Origin: JAJPHU01 sp035553375
GTDB taxonomy: Bacteria; Planctomycetota; Planctomycetia; Gemmatales; Gemmataceae
Length of the DNA: 64,000 nt
Direction of reading: 5' to 3'
Assembly (NCBI GenBank): GCA_035553375.1
Contig: DATNCY010000105.1
Coordinates: 1 to 64,000, forward strand
Below are positions 1 to 9,187 of the stretch, piece after piece (position 1 is the first letter of the stretch; each line of letters opens with the position of its first letter). A program made the translations under genes and the position numbers. The notes beneath the pieces were generated by a model that searched no databases, was not told where the DNA came from, and saw nothing but the letters and a program-made list of their open reading frames with translations.

Positions 1-102
1 TTGTTCGCGTAACAGGCTAGGAAGCCCTTAAGAGGCACTAACTTTATGAGGCGCGGGCGGCGTGTTTCAAACCGGACACTCCTGGCGAGCCTCCCGCGTT
101 TT

Positions 103-165
103 GGCGAGCCTCCCGCGTGAGCGGGGGGAGGTGAACACTCCCCCCGCTCACGCGGGAGGCTCGCC
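103..165. repeat. REP-like palindrome, family A, copy 1
   Basis: Perfect inverted repeat: arms 103-130 and 138-165 (28 bp each) around a 7-base loop. A truncated half copy of the left arm precedes it at 84-102. The same element occurs at 10896-10959, where a half copy again lies beside a full copy. The long, perfect GC-rich stem and repeated occurrence between genes suggest a mobile REP/MITE-like sequence that may also act as a bidirectional terminator. Confidence 0.8.
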
Positions 166-181
166 ATTTTGTTCGTGCCTC

Positions 182-256
182 TAACCGTATGTGGCGGCAC
201 GTTTTCAACGTGCCGGGAAATTCGGCACGTTGGAAACGTGCCGCCACATTCGGTTA
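182..256. repeat. REP-like palindrome, family E
   Basis: Imperfect inverted repeat: arms 182-214 and 224-256 (33 bp each, a few mismatches) around a 9-base centre. Each arm also contains a smaller inverted repeat (CACGTTT / AACGTG), so it could fold into a compound hairpin. No second copy was noticed in this window. Confidence 0.7.
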
Positions 257-512
257 GTGCCCCTAATGCGGCTTATGATTGGGCGTTTCGCGTGAAACGC
301 CAGGCCGCAAGTGGTTTTATCCTCAATTCCCCCTTTTCCCACTCTCTTCTCTATTCGTTCCAATTTGTGGCATCCCAATTGCATAAGAGAGAAATGCGAG
401 CAATTCGCCGGCGCGGGTCGGAGATTCTGACCCTCAATTTCCGATAAGAGAGACAGTGTGTCCGGGTCATCGCCTGCCCCTGGTTTCTCCGCCGTCCACA
501 ACGGGGTCTACC

Positions 513-2639
513 ATGCTTGGCCAGGTTATCGTATCGCCGCCGTCGGAACATGAACGGATTCAAAGTTCGCCGTTGGCGCGTCTTGCCCCGCCTCCGCCAA
601 TCTTCAAAACGGCGCGCGGATCCTGTCACCCGTTTGGTGCCACGGCGCAGCACGGCGGCGTCAACTTCGCGGTCTTCTCACGCCACGCCCAGGCGGTATC
701 CCTCGTACTATTCCGCGAGGGACGCGAGGAGCCGATCGCCGAAATTCCGCTCGACCCACGCATTAACAAAACCGGCGACATCTGGCACCTTTTCGTTCAT
801 GGCCTGTCGTCGAATAGTCTTTACGGCTACCGCGTCAGCGGTCCCAACCTCCCGAAGTCCGGCCATCGCTTCAACGCATCCGCGATCTTGCTCGACCCCT
901 ATGCGCGCGCCCTCAGCGGCGGTCATCACTGGGGACATGCCGACGTGACGCACGGCAACCCTCACAATCGGTTGACCCGGCGCAGTCGTATTGTCGCCGA
1001 TGATTTCGACTGGGAGGATGATGTACCACTGGCCACACCCCTGGCCCAGACAGTCATCTATGAGTTGCACGTTCGCGGCTTCACCCGGCATTCGTCGTCC
1101 GCCGTCACCTACCCCGGCACCTTCCTGGGACTGATCGATAAAATCCCTTATCTGAAAACGCTGGGCGTGACGGCCGTGCAACTTATGCCCGTCGTGGAGT
1201 TCGATGAGTTGGAACATGCGCGGCGCAGTCCCGTCACCGGGGAATGGCTCAAAAATTACTGGGGCTACTCACCCCTCTCGTTCTTTGCCCTCAAGGCGGG
1301 CTATGCGGCGGAAGTCGGCCGGCAGGTGCGTGAGTTCAAGGAGATGGTCAAGGCCTTTCACAAGGCAGGCATCGAGGTTATTCTCGATGTTGTGTACAAC
1401 CACACCTCGGAAGGCAACGAGAACGGGCCGACCTTGAGTTTTCGCGGCCTGGACAATGATATTTATTACATGTTGGACAAAGAAGGGCGTTATTATAATT
1501 TCTCCGGCTGTGGCAACACGCTCAATTGCAATCATCCTTTGGTGCATGACCTCATCATCGATAGTCTGACCAACTTTGTCACCGAACTGCATGTGGATGG
1601 TTTTCGTTTCGACCTGGCGGCCATTCTGGGACGCGGAGCCAACGGCAAGGTTCTCGACGATCCGCCGCTGCTCCAGGACATCGCCGAGCATCCGATTCTA
1701 GCGGGAACGAAACTGATTGCCGAGGCGTGGGATGCCGCTGGCCTATCCCTCATGGGCAAGTTCCCGACCTGGGGCCGTTGGGCCGAGTTGAATGGCGCTT
1801 ACCGCGACGATGTGCGCAAATTCATCCGCGGCGATGCCGGGGCCACCGCCTCCGTCGCCAAGCGCATCTGCGGCAGTTTCGACCTGTACGGTGACTCGGT
1901 TCGCCACCCCTATCATTCAATCAACTTCCTCACTTGCCACGATGGTTTCACTCTCAACGATCTGGTCAGTTACAACAGCAAGCACAACGAAGCCAACGGT
2001 GAGAACAACCGCGATGGCTGGGATGACAACCTCAGTTCCAATCACGGCCACGAAGGACCGACGGACAACGGTTTCATCAACGCCGTGCGCCAGCGGCAAA
2101 TGCGGAATTACTTCACGATGTTGATGATCTCGCAGGGAGTGCCGTTCATCGCGCACGGCGACGAGTTCGCGCGCACGCAGCACGGCAATAACAACACCTA
2201 TTGTCAGGACAATGACATTGCGTGGGTGGATTGGAACCTGATGCGGAAGAACGCGGGCCTGGTGCGGTTCGTGCGTCTGATGATCGCGCTGCGAAAGAGC
2301 CACTTCGCGCTCAGCCGCGAGCAGTTCGTCCATCGAGTAAGCTGGCATGGCCTGAAGGTGGGCGATCCCGACTGGACGGGCGCATCGCGTGCCTTGACTT
2401 TTCATTTACACGGCGGAAATGGACAGCCGGGGCTGTATGTGATGTTCAACTCCCACTGGGAAAGCCAGCGTTTCAATCTGCCGCCGCATCACGGTTCATG
2501 GCGCTGGAAACGGCTGGTGGATACGAATTTGTCCTCGCCGGACGACATCGTCGAGGACCAGCACGCGGTCACGCTACATCCGGCGGATCATTACATCATG
2601 GCACCGCGCTCAGCGGTGATTCTGATTGCAGCGCGTTAA
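513..2639 (+). CDS. glgX: Glycogen debranching enzyme (GlgX, isoamylase type)
   Basis: Cytoplasmic GH13 enzyme that cleaves alpha-1,6 branches of glycogen or limit dextrins. About 708 residues, normal for GlgX. The N-terminal CBM48-like region (GATAQHGGVNFAVFS near residue 42) precedes the TIM barrel. All four GH13 signatures are present: DVVYNHTSEG (region I), GFRFDL with the nucleophile Asp367, IAEAWD with the acid Glu404, and CHDG with His476-Asp477. The start is uncertain. A GTG at 456 in the same frame would add 19 residues and has AGAG upstream; ATG 513 was preferred because the extra residues look atypical. The gene stands alone and converges on the next operon, with a palindrome at 2641-2728 between them. 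Confidence 0.93.
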   Translation: MLGQVIVSPPSEHERIQSSPLARLAPPPPIFKTARGSCHPFGATAQHGGVNFAVFSRHAQAVSLVLFREGREEPIAEIPLDPRINKTGDIWHLFVHGLSSNSLYGYRVSGPNLPKSGHRFNASAILLDPYARALSGGHHWGHADVTHGNPHNRLTRRSRIVADDFDWEDDVPLATPLAQTVIYELHVRGFTRHSSSAVTYPGTFLGLIDKIPYLKTLGVTAVQLMPVVEFDELEHARRSPVTGEWLKNYWGYSPLSFFALKAGYAAEVGRQVREFKEMVKAFHKAGIEVILDVVYNHTSEGNENGPTLSFRGLDNDIYYMLDKEGRYYNFSGCGNTLNCNHPLVHDLIIDSLTNFVTELHVDGFRFDLAAILGRGANGKVLDDPPLLQDIAEHPILAGTKLIAEAWDAAGLSLMGKFPTWGRWAELNGAYRDDVRKFIRGDAGATASVAKRICGSFDLYGDSVRHPYHSINFLTCHDGFTLNDLVSYNSKHNEANGENNRDGWDDNLSSNHGHEGPTDNGFINAVRQRQMRNYFTMLMISQGVPFIAHGDEFARTQHGNNNTYCQDNDIAWVDWNLMRKNAGLVRFVRLMIALRKSHFALSREQFVHRVSWHGLKVGDPDWTGASRALTFHLHGGNGQPGLYVMFNSHWESQRFNLPPHHGSWRWKRLVDTNLSSPDDIVEDQHAVTLHPADHYIMAPRSAVILIAAR

Positions 2640-2640
2640 A

Positions 2641-2728
2641 GGCGAGCGGCCGGCGTAAGCCGGTTGGTACAGGCTGCGCCAGTCGGTTGGTGGAGCCTGT
2701 ACCAGCCGGCTTACGCCGGCCGCTCGCC
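2641..2728. repeat. REP-like palindrome, family C, copy 1
   Basis: Arms 2641-2675 and 2694-2728 (35 bp, one mismatch that would be a G-U pair) with an 18-base loop. It starts one base after the glgX stop and ends 7 bases before the stop of the convergent gene at 2736. It is therefore placed to terminate transcription from both sides. A second copy lies at 33080-33167. Confidence 0.8.
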
Positions 2729-2735
2729 CTGTCGC

Positions 2736-3851
2736 TCACTTCTGCAAAATCGGCAGATAATTGTTCGGCATTTGCAGGATGATGCACGCCATCGCTGTGG
2801 CGTAGTGAGTGCAAATTTGATCCATCCACGATCCGTCAAGTCCTTGGCGGCTGAGCAGTTCGTCGCGGATAGCGGGATACCATTCGCTCCAGTAGCGCCC
2901 GCCAGCCGTCCACATGGCCTGCACGGCGTAGTAATGGCCATAGTAATAGTGCATATCCGGCCGACCGAAGCCGCCGACCGTGGGCCGCGAACGACGCAGA
3001 AAATCCAGACCCTTTTGGATCTCCGACCCCGTGTAGATGCCGGCGGCATATAGGGCGCAAACGCCGGCTGCGGTGCGTGCGAACCCTTGCGCGCCGCCTC
3101 CGCCGCCGCCTTGCTTCATGTAACGGAACCATCCCTGGATGGGATCCTGACAGCCCTTCACATACTCGACACACTTATCGACTTTCGAGCGCGGCACGGC
3201 GATGCCGGCGTTGCGCGCGCCGCGCAAAGCCATGATTTGGCAAATCGTCACCGATAGATCGGCTTCCTTCCCGTCGGGCATATAGCGCCAGCCGCCGTCA
3301 CGGCTCTGGCTGGTGAGAATCAGCTTGACGGCCAAATGCAATTTCTCGTTGACCTCCTCGCGCAGCGCCTTGTCGTGGACCATACCGGACGCCTCGGCCA
3401 AAAACAGCGTGGCGAAACCGTGGCCGTACATTGGTCCGTGCGGCGAGGCGGTGGGGTTGTGCAAAAAACCAGGATGGTTGTGATCGCGGTTCTCCTGGCG
3501 CAGAATGAACTTGAGGGCGTTGGTGACAACGCGCCCGTAAGGGCCGCGATTGGGCACATTGCCGGCGGCCATGAACGCCATCGCCGCCAAACTCGTCACG
3601 GCGACGTTGCCGGTGTAGCCGCCGGTGCCGAAGTATCCCTCGCGGTTGGCGTGCGCGTTCAGGAAGGCTAGGCCACGGTCGATGGCTTCATCGGTCTTCG
3701 CCGTTATCATGCCCTTGGAGGCCGAGCCGTCTGGGACGGCTTGCCGGCCTTCCCCAGGGTCTCGACTATCGCCGGGCAGGGCGAAACAAGTGCCCGCCGT
3801 GCCCAGCGCGGCCAAGCTGCTGCGCGAGAGAAACTGTCGGCGCGTCCACAT
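2736..3851 (-). CDS. Exported squalene-cyclase/prenyltransferase-fold protein
   Basis: 371 residues. The N-terminus (MWTRRQFLSRSS followed by a hydrophobic stretch ending near ALPGDSRD) looks like a twin-arginine leader. The mature part contains repeated alpha-toroid units of the prenyltransferase/squalene-oxidase type: EAIDRGLAFLN near residue 55, a histidine-rich YGHGFATLFL segment, SRDGGWRY, and the C-terminal LLSRQGLDGSWMD. I see no DxDD cyclase motif, so enzymatic cyclisation is doubtful. Many planctomycetes carry such exported toroid proteins of unknown role. It is the last gene of a leftward operon, 3 bases after the gene ending at 3855. Confidence 0.8.
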   Translation of the reverse strand: MWTRRQFLSRSSLAALGTAGTCFALPGDSRDPGEGRQAVPDGSASKGMITAKTDEAIDRGLAFLNAHANREGYFGTGGYTGNVAVTSLAAMAFMAAGNVPNRGPYGRVVTNALKFILRQENRDHNHPGFLHNPTASPHGPMYGHGFATLFLAEASGMVHDKALREEVNEKLHLAVKLILTSQSRDGGWRYMPDGKEADLSVTICQIMALRGARNAGIAVPRSKVDKCVEYVKGCQDPIQGWFRYMKQGGGGGGAQGFARTAAGVCALYAAGIYTGSEIQKGLDFLRRSRPTVGGFGRPDMHYYYGHYYAVQAMWTAGGRYWSEWYPAIRDELLSRQGLDGSWMDQICTHYATAMACIILQMPNNYLPILQK

Positions 3852-3854
3852 CGT

Positions 3855-4883
3855 TCACTCTCCCTTGCGACGACCCTGTTCGGCGATGGTGCGATAATAA
3901 CGCTTGATTAGATCATCATACTTCGGCATGAACGGTTGTGGATTCGAGTAAGCGTCCATCTGAGCGCGGAGCGTCGCCGGCAGATGGCCCCAGACATCCT
4001 TGAACAGATCGGAATTGTGATTCATGGCGCGGTCGTCGTTGCCTCCGCCTCCGCCACCGTTGCCGTTTTTGCCCTTGCGGCCGCCCGGCTTCTTGCCGTC
4101 GCCGTCCTTCCCCGATCCGCCCGGCTGTTCCCCGCCGGATTTGCCTTTACCGGCCTTCGTGCCGCCGGACTGTTTCCCGCCCGGCTTCTGACTGTTGCCG
4201 CTGCCAGGTTTTGTGCCGGATTTCGAGTTTTTGCCGCCGCGCTGACTCTGGTTCTTTTGACCGCTGGCCCCTCCGCGATTGCCCGCGCTACCCTGCGGCT
4301 GTTGCCCCCCGCCGCTACCTGATTTTCCTTGTGATTTCGGCGTACCTTTGCTTTGCTGGCCCTTCGACTGTTGATCGTTCGACTGTTGCCCCCCGCCGCC
4401 CTGCTGATCCTTGTTGTCCTTATTATCCTGATCCTGGCCGCCGCCACCGCCGCCATTATTTTGATTCTGCTGTTCGCCCGACTGCGGCGGCGGGTTCTCG
4501 CTGCGATGGATAAGCGATTCGATGTCCTTGAGGATGTCACGCTGCGTCTGCTGTGTGCCTTCGCCGAGATCGTTCTTCGCCAACTTCTCGTCCACACTGT
4601 GGACGTTCTTGACGACGCGCTGGAAAACTTCCTTATCTTCCTCTTGCTGTGTCACCGGCTCGGCCTCGGGTTGCTCAGCCTTCTTTTTGTCGTCCTTCTT
4701 TTTGTCGTCCTTCTTTTTGTCGTCCGGCTTGGCCGGAGCGGTCTTGGGCTTATCGTCATCGCGTGGCTTCTTTTTCTTGAGACGCACCGGCGGCTCATCC
4801 TGTCCGGCAGGTTCATCGGCCAGGGCCAAGCCAGCGAGGAAGATCACGCTCGCGAGCAGAACGAACAGGAAACGCTTGCTCAT
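3855..4883 (-). CDS. Exported low-complexity Gly/Gln/Lys-rich protein
   Basis: 342 residues with a Sec-type signal peptide (MSKRFLFVLLASVIFLAGLALADEP). A Lys/Asp-rich tract (repeated DDKKK, residues 35-70) follows. Then come a short helical part (VFQRVVKNVHSVDEKLAK) and a long Gly/Gln/Ser/Lys low-complexity region (about residues 130-285). The C-terminus is ordered: DVWGHLPATLRAQMDAY...LIKRYYRTIAEQ. That last motif recurs in planctomycete proteins next to DUF4175-like genes; function unknown. The start overlaps the upstream 1357-residue gene by 4 bases, so the two are probably translationally coupled. Confidence 0.8.
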   Translation of the reverse strand: MSKRFLFVLLASVIFLAGLALADEPAGQDEPPVRLKKKKPRDDDKPKTAPAKPDDKKKDDKKKDDKKKAEQPEAEPVTQQEEDKEVFQRVVKNVHSVDEKLAKNDLGEGTQQTQRDILKDIESLIHRSENPPPQSGEQQNQNNGGGGGGQDQDNKDNKDQQGGGGQQSNDQQSKGQQSKGTPKSQGKSGSGGGQQPQGSAGNRGGASGQKNQSQRGGKNSKSGTKPGSGNSQKPGGKQSGGTKAGKGKSGGEQPGGSGKDGDGKKPGGRKGKNGNGGGGGGNDDRAMNHNSDLFKDVWGHLPATLRAQMDAYSNPQPFMPKYDDLIKRYYRTIAEQGRRKGE

Positions 4884-7800
4884 TTCTTTTCTCCCTCCAC
4901 GGCGTCCGGCTCACCGCTCGGACGAGTCAATTCGTCGATCAGTTCGGCCACGTCCTGTTGATCCTTGCGGATCGATTGCAGTTCGCCCCGATCCTTCTCT
5001 TCCAATTTCTTCGCATCGGGATGCTCTTTCTTGAACGTCTCGGTGCGTTGATTGATGTCTTTTTGCAGATCGCGCAACAGTTTGAGCTGCGCCAACGGCG
5101 GAATGCTATCACCGGGAGCGCCGCCCCCGCCGCTACCTCCACCTTCGCCGCCTTGACCGCTGCCTCCGCCGCCCTTCGCTTGCTGCATTTTCTCGGCCGC
5201 ATCCTTGAGGGCATCGACCACCTGGGTCAAGCGACGCAGCGCGAGTTGCTGACGCCGAGCGAGTTCTGCATCAGGTAACATTTTCGCATCGGGCTTCTCG
5301 ACGGCCTTCGCTTCCTGAAACAGTTCATCCATCCGTTCCCCCGCCTCGTCCATCGCGCCGGCGGCACGATGCACCAGACGAGCGAACACCGGAGCGCCGG
5401 TCAAGCGCTTCGCCGCGACCTCCTCGGTTTCCGCGCCCAGCCCCTTCTGTGCCCGGCTGTTACTGGACAAACTCGTCTTCAGCCCCCGACTCCACGCCCC
5501 TTGGCGCAGGGCGCTGTCTTGAATGCGGGTCGTCTCGGCGTTGACGACTTCTTGCCGTTCCTTCAAACGCTTGATGAGATCGGCGAGCCGGCTGATTTGT
5601 TCGCGGCCAAGTTCTTCCTCGGCTTCCTTGCGGGCGCGTTGCAATTCCTGCTTGGCTTCATTGAGCCGTTCGAGCGCTTCCTCCTGCTCATCCTCGCCTT
5701 GCTGTCCGCCGGCCATCTGCTGGCCGGCACCCTCCATCTGGCCCCCAGCCTTGCTCAGCGTCTGGCCTGCGCGCGGAGCGCGCAGGCGTGTTAATTGCTT
5801 CACCATGTTTTCTGTCTTCGTCTGCAACTCCTTCTGCCGGCGAGCCAGTCGCTTCAATTCTTCCTCCCGTTCGGCCTTATCGCCGATTTTCCCGGCTTCC
5901 TTGACCTTTTTCTGTAACTGCTCCTGTTCCTCAATGAGTTCGGCCAGTTCTTTTTCCTTCGCGCGCAATTTCTTGGCCAACCGATCCAACTCGGCCTCGC
6001 GCTTGTCTTCGAGGTTCTTGACCAGCGTTTTGAGATCCTTGATGCTCTGCTTCTGGTTGGCCTGGGCCGCGTTCAGTTTGTTCTGTTCAATCTGCTCGCG
6101 CGCCTCCTTCATCTTCTCGCTGATGTTGTCTTTCTGAGCCTGGTCCAACGCATCGCTCAGTTCGTTAGCCGTCTCGGGATCTTTGTCTTTGCGCTGTTTG
6201 GCGACGCGGTCCATTTTGTCCAGCAGTTGCCGGGTGCGTGCTTCCAGTTTTTGCTGAGCCTCCTTGAGGTTCTCCAACTCAGCCAGCTGCGGTTTCGTCA
6301 GTTCCGACGGCTTGTTCCCGGTGCTGCCATCCTTTTCCTGCTCCTTCTGGGTTTTCTCAAGCTCGGCCTCCAGACGTTTCTGTTCTTCCAACAAACGGTT
6401 GGCCTCGCCCTTGATTTCGTGAGAACTGGTCCACGACTCCAGACGGCGTGTGAGCAGATCATTCAGCGTCTTCTCGACTTCCTCCTGCGCCTTGCGTGCC
6501 TCGGCGAGCGCCCGCCGCGGCTGAGTCTGGTCCGGTTCCTGCTTGGCATCGCGACGGTCGCGTTCCGCCTTTTCTTTCTGTTCGCGCGCCTCTTGCCGCA
6601 GTTTCTCGGCCTGTTCGCGATGCGCTTTCGCCACCTTCTCGTGATGGGCCTTGTCGGCGGCGCCGGCACTCCGCTCGGCCTTCTTTTCCGCCTCGGCCAC
6701 CGCGCGCCGTTCCTTGTCGGCCGCCTGTTCGGAAGCCGCCGCCTTCTGCTCGGCTTCCTTGGCCTGGGCTTCCAACTGGGCCTTCCGTTCCTCGCGCGTT
6801 TTCTCTTCGAGCAATTCGGCCAGCTTGCGGGCATTGGTCAGACGCGGCTCAATCTGCTGCAATTCGTTTTCGGCCAGGCGATTTACCTCACGAGAGACAT
6901 CGGTCATGCGTTCTTGCGCAGCGGTCTTCTCCATGCCGTTTTGCTTAAGTGCATCCAAAATGCGTTTCAGTTCTCCACGCAGCCCCTCCTTCTCCGTCCC
7001 GACACGCTCGCGGATTTGCTGCTGAAGTTGCTCGGCTTGCAGCAGTTTTTCCTGGTCCTCGGGGGTGAGCTTGTCGCCCTTTTTGATGCGATTCTCAATC
7101 TCGGTCACTTTCTGAATCGCCTCGTGTTCGCGCTCACGCAGACGCACCAGTTCTTGCTGCACATTGGCCTGCTCCTGATTGAGAACGAGATCGAGCGCAT
7201 TGCGGCCGACAATGTGGATTTCCACCTCGTTACTGCGGCCGGGTTCCTTGTTGACCCGGACATCGTCGAAGTCATCGGCGCAGGCGCGCAGAATGACAGT
7301 GTCGTCCTCGCGGAGACTGCTGCCGTCGGCGTGGCGAAGCGATTGCAAAGGCAGCTTCTGACGAAACTCCAAGCGCTGCGTGTGCAGCGGCATGGGCGGC
7401 GCGGCCAGGATCGCCGCTCCCGTCCACGGCGACAACAACGCCGCTGGCCCGGCGGCGGGATCGTACAGATAGAGGCGGCGCGGTTGCTCGTCGCGCTGCG
7501 TGCGATATTCGAGAAACATCGAGCGCACGGCATAGTGCTGATCGTCGGCATACGCTTCCAACGTCAACTCGGCCGTGGGCAGGACATTGAGAATATCGCG
7601 CGCCGTCGAGGGCCGTTCGAGATTCACAAGGGGGGTCGGGTCGGGGTGCAGATGCAACTCAAAAAGGCGTTTGTTGCGCAGTCCGCTCTCATCCTCGAAA
7701 TGCAGGGCGTACATGCCGTTGAGGGCCGGCGTGAAGTCGAGGGTGAACGTACATCGGTCGGCATCGAGTACGCCATCGACCTGGGGCCACACCTGACTGC

Positions 7801-8953
7801 CCGCGAAAAGGGCGAGCGTATCCAGAACATGCCGTCCACCCAGAGGAGCGAGAACGACGGCCAGCACTCCACTCGGATCTTCCGGCAGATACTCGATCCA
7901 GACTCGCCGCAAAGGTCGATCGACGCGGGCGCGCAGGCGAGCGACCGTGCCGGTTACGGCGTCGATGGTGCCCGTGCCGGGCGAGAGAGACTCCGGCGAG
8001 GGCAGCCGTGTGTAGGCGGGATAAAAAAGCCGCACCTGCGGCGAGGGTTTGCTGTCCAGCGCGACGAGTGTGGGCGGCGGCAGCACCTCGACGCGATATT
8101 CTGGCGTGACCGCATCGTTGGCCCGCACCTGGAAGCGGAAGTTACGTTGCACGCGGCCGGCTTCCAGCTGCGTGGCGAGATGGCCGACGCCGGTTTCGTC
8201 CGCCTTGATGTCGCAATGGTGTTCGAGATTGGGGAAACCCTCGAAGCGAAAGACGATGGTCGCCTGCGCGGGAATGACGCCGTGGACCAACCCTTTCACT
8301 TCAAACGCCTCATTCCGGCCGATGCGCGGACGCGGCGGCTCAATCTCCAATCGCGTTTTCTTCGGCCAATCGTGTTCACCAAAGGGATTGGTCAGCCGCA
8401 GCAGCGCCGTCATCGCCAGCGCCGGCGCGAGCAAAACCAGTACCAGCGCCAAAACCGTGGACGCACCACCCGACGCGCCAGCCCACACAAGGCCGCGTCT
8501 GTTAACGACCTTGCTGAAATCGCAGCCGGAAGCTCGAGCGAGCGCGCGTTTGACCGCCTCGCGTTCCAGAGGCGCGGAGGAAGCGTCCGCGGGCGTGCCG
8601 CGTTCGAGGAACTGCACTGTGCTGGCCAAGGAGTCATTGAGGACGGGATACTCCTCTTCGACGCGCAGAGCCAGGCTCAGGTCATCGCTGGGAGTCCGCA
8701 AGGGGCGAAGGAGGTAGCGATAGGCGACATAAATGCCCCCCGCGAGGGTGCCGACGAGAACGATGGCCCTCACCAGGGCCGGCAGGTGCCAGCGCCAGTC
8801 GAGCAGACCGGCGACGGCGGCGGTGGCCAGCAGGATGGTGAGCAAGAAGCCGGCGCCGCGAACGGTCGCCACCAGACGCATGCGCCGGCGGAGAGCGGCC
8901 AATCGTTGCCGGAGCATCGCTCCATCCAGAACAGGGCGTTTGGTGGATGGCAT
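4880..8953 (-). CDS. Large DUF4175-like membrane-anchored coiled-coil protein
   Basis: 1357 residues. Two transmembrane segments near the N-terminus (about residues 35-55 and 63-83) are followed by a motif seen in DUF4175-type proteins (DLSLALRVEEEYPVLNDSLAS). A third hydrophobic segment is near 165-185. Beta-rich regions (about 200-560) precede a very long Lys/Glu/Gln/Ala coiled coil (about 570-1200) and a Gly-rich stretch (near 1295-1320). The topology suggests an inner-membrane protein projecting a long rod into the periplasm; this is inference. First gene of a three-gene leftward operon. DUF4175 genes of planctomycetes often neighbour MoxR/DUF58 genes, which are absent here. Confidence 0.75.
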   Translation of the reverse strand: MPSTKRPVLDGAMLRQRLAALRRRMRLVATVRGAGFLLTILLATAAVAGLLDWRWHLPALVRAIVLVGTLAGGIYVAYRYLLRPLRTPSDDLSLALRVEEEYPVLNDSLASTVQFLERGTPADASSAPLEREAVKRALARASGCDFSKVVNRRGLVWAGASGGASTVLALVLVLLAPALAMTALLRLTNPFGEHDWPKKTRLEIEPPRPRIGRNEAFEVKGLVHGVIPAQATIVFRFEGFPNLEHHCDIKADETGVGHLATQLEAGRVQRNFRFQVRANDAVTPEYRVEVLPPPTLVALDSKPSPQVRLFYPAYTRLPSPESLSPGTGTIDAVTGTVARLRARVDRPLRRVWIEYLPEDPSGVLAVVLAPLGGRHVLDTLALFAGSQVWPQVDGVLDADRCTFTLDFTPALNGMYALHFEDESGLRNKRLFELHLHPDPTPLVNLERPSTARDILNVLPTAELTLEAYADDQHYAVRSMFLEYRTQRDEQPRRLYLYDPAAGPAALLSPWTGAAILAAPPMPLHTQRLEFRQKLPLQSLRHADGSSLREDDTVILRACADDFDDVRVNKEPGRSNEVEIHIVGRNALDLVLNQEQANVQQELVRLREREHEAIQKVTEIENRIKKGDKLTPEDQEKLLQAEQLQQQIRERVGTEKEGLRGELKRILDALKQNGMEKTAAQERMTDVSREVNRLAENELQQIEPRLTNARKLAELLEEKTREERKAQLEAQAKEAEQKAAASEQAADKERRAVAEAEKKAERSAGAADKAHHEKVAKAHREQAEKLRQEAREQKEKAERDRRDAKQEPDQTQPRRALAEARKAQEEVEKTLNDLLTRRLESWTSSHEIKGEANRLLEEQKRLEAELEKTQKEQEKDGSTGNKPSELTKPQLAELENLKEAQQKLEARTRQLLDKMDRVAKQRKDKDPETANELSDALDQAQKDNISEKMKEAREQIEQNKLNAAQANQKQSIKDLKTLVKNLEDKREAELDRLAKKLRAKEKELAELIEEQEQLQKKVKEAGKIGDKAEREEELKRLARRQKELQTKTENMVKQLTRLRAPRAGQTLSKAGGQMEGAGQQMAGGQQGEDEQEEALERLNEAKQELQRARKEAEEELGREQISRLADLIKRLKERQEVVNAETTRIQDSALRQGAWSRGLKTSLSSNSRAQKGLGAETEEVAAKRLTGAPVFARLVHRAAGAMDEAGERMDELFQEAKAVEKPDAKMLPDAELARRQQLALRRLTQVVDALKDAAEKMQQAKGGGGSGQGGEGGGSGGGGAPGDSIPPLAQLKLLRDLQKDINQRTETFKKEHPDAKKLEEKDRGELQSIRKDQQDVAELIDELTRPSGEPDAVEGEKK

Positions 8954-9187
8954 CGCGTGGAACCTCTCTATCGTCTCGGGCCGTCGGTTGCTCGCGGTGG
9001 ACTCGGCTGTCGATAGACAGTCTTACTATAGCAGGTTGTCCGGCCGGCGCAAAAGCGATTCCCTCAACTGTACCGCATTCACCGGCACTTGTTAGCATCG
9101 TCCATCCGAAATGCTTTTCCTTGCTTGCTTCCGTTCGTTCGCGTACTGTGGGCGTACCAAACTGTTCTACACCGGGGAGTGAGTCCC

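Larger units (their letters stand above)
1..512. other. Gene-free leader with palindromic repeats
   Basis: No convincing coding region lies upstream of glgX. The stretch holds two large palindromes, described separately at 103-165 and 182-256, plus a half copy of the first palindrome at 84-102. From about 260 to 455 I see no recognisable RNA, operator or gene. Short open frames here overlap on both strands and have no family resemblance. The promoter of glgX presumably lies between 257 and the start codon. Confidence 0.5.

Noticed and set aside
6227..9016. 929-residue open frame on the plus strand
   Set aside because: It lies entirely antisense to the 1357-residue DUF4175-like gene, has shadow-type composition (alternating Leu/Phe/Arg) and no domain.
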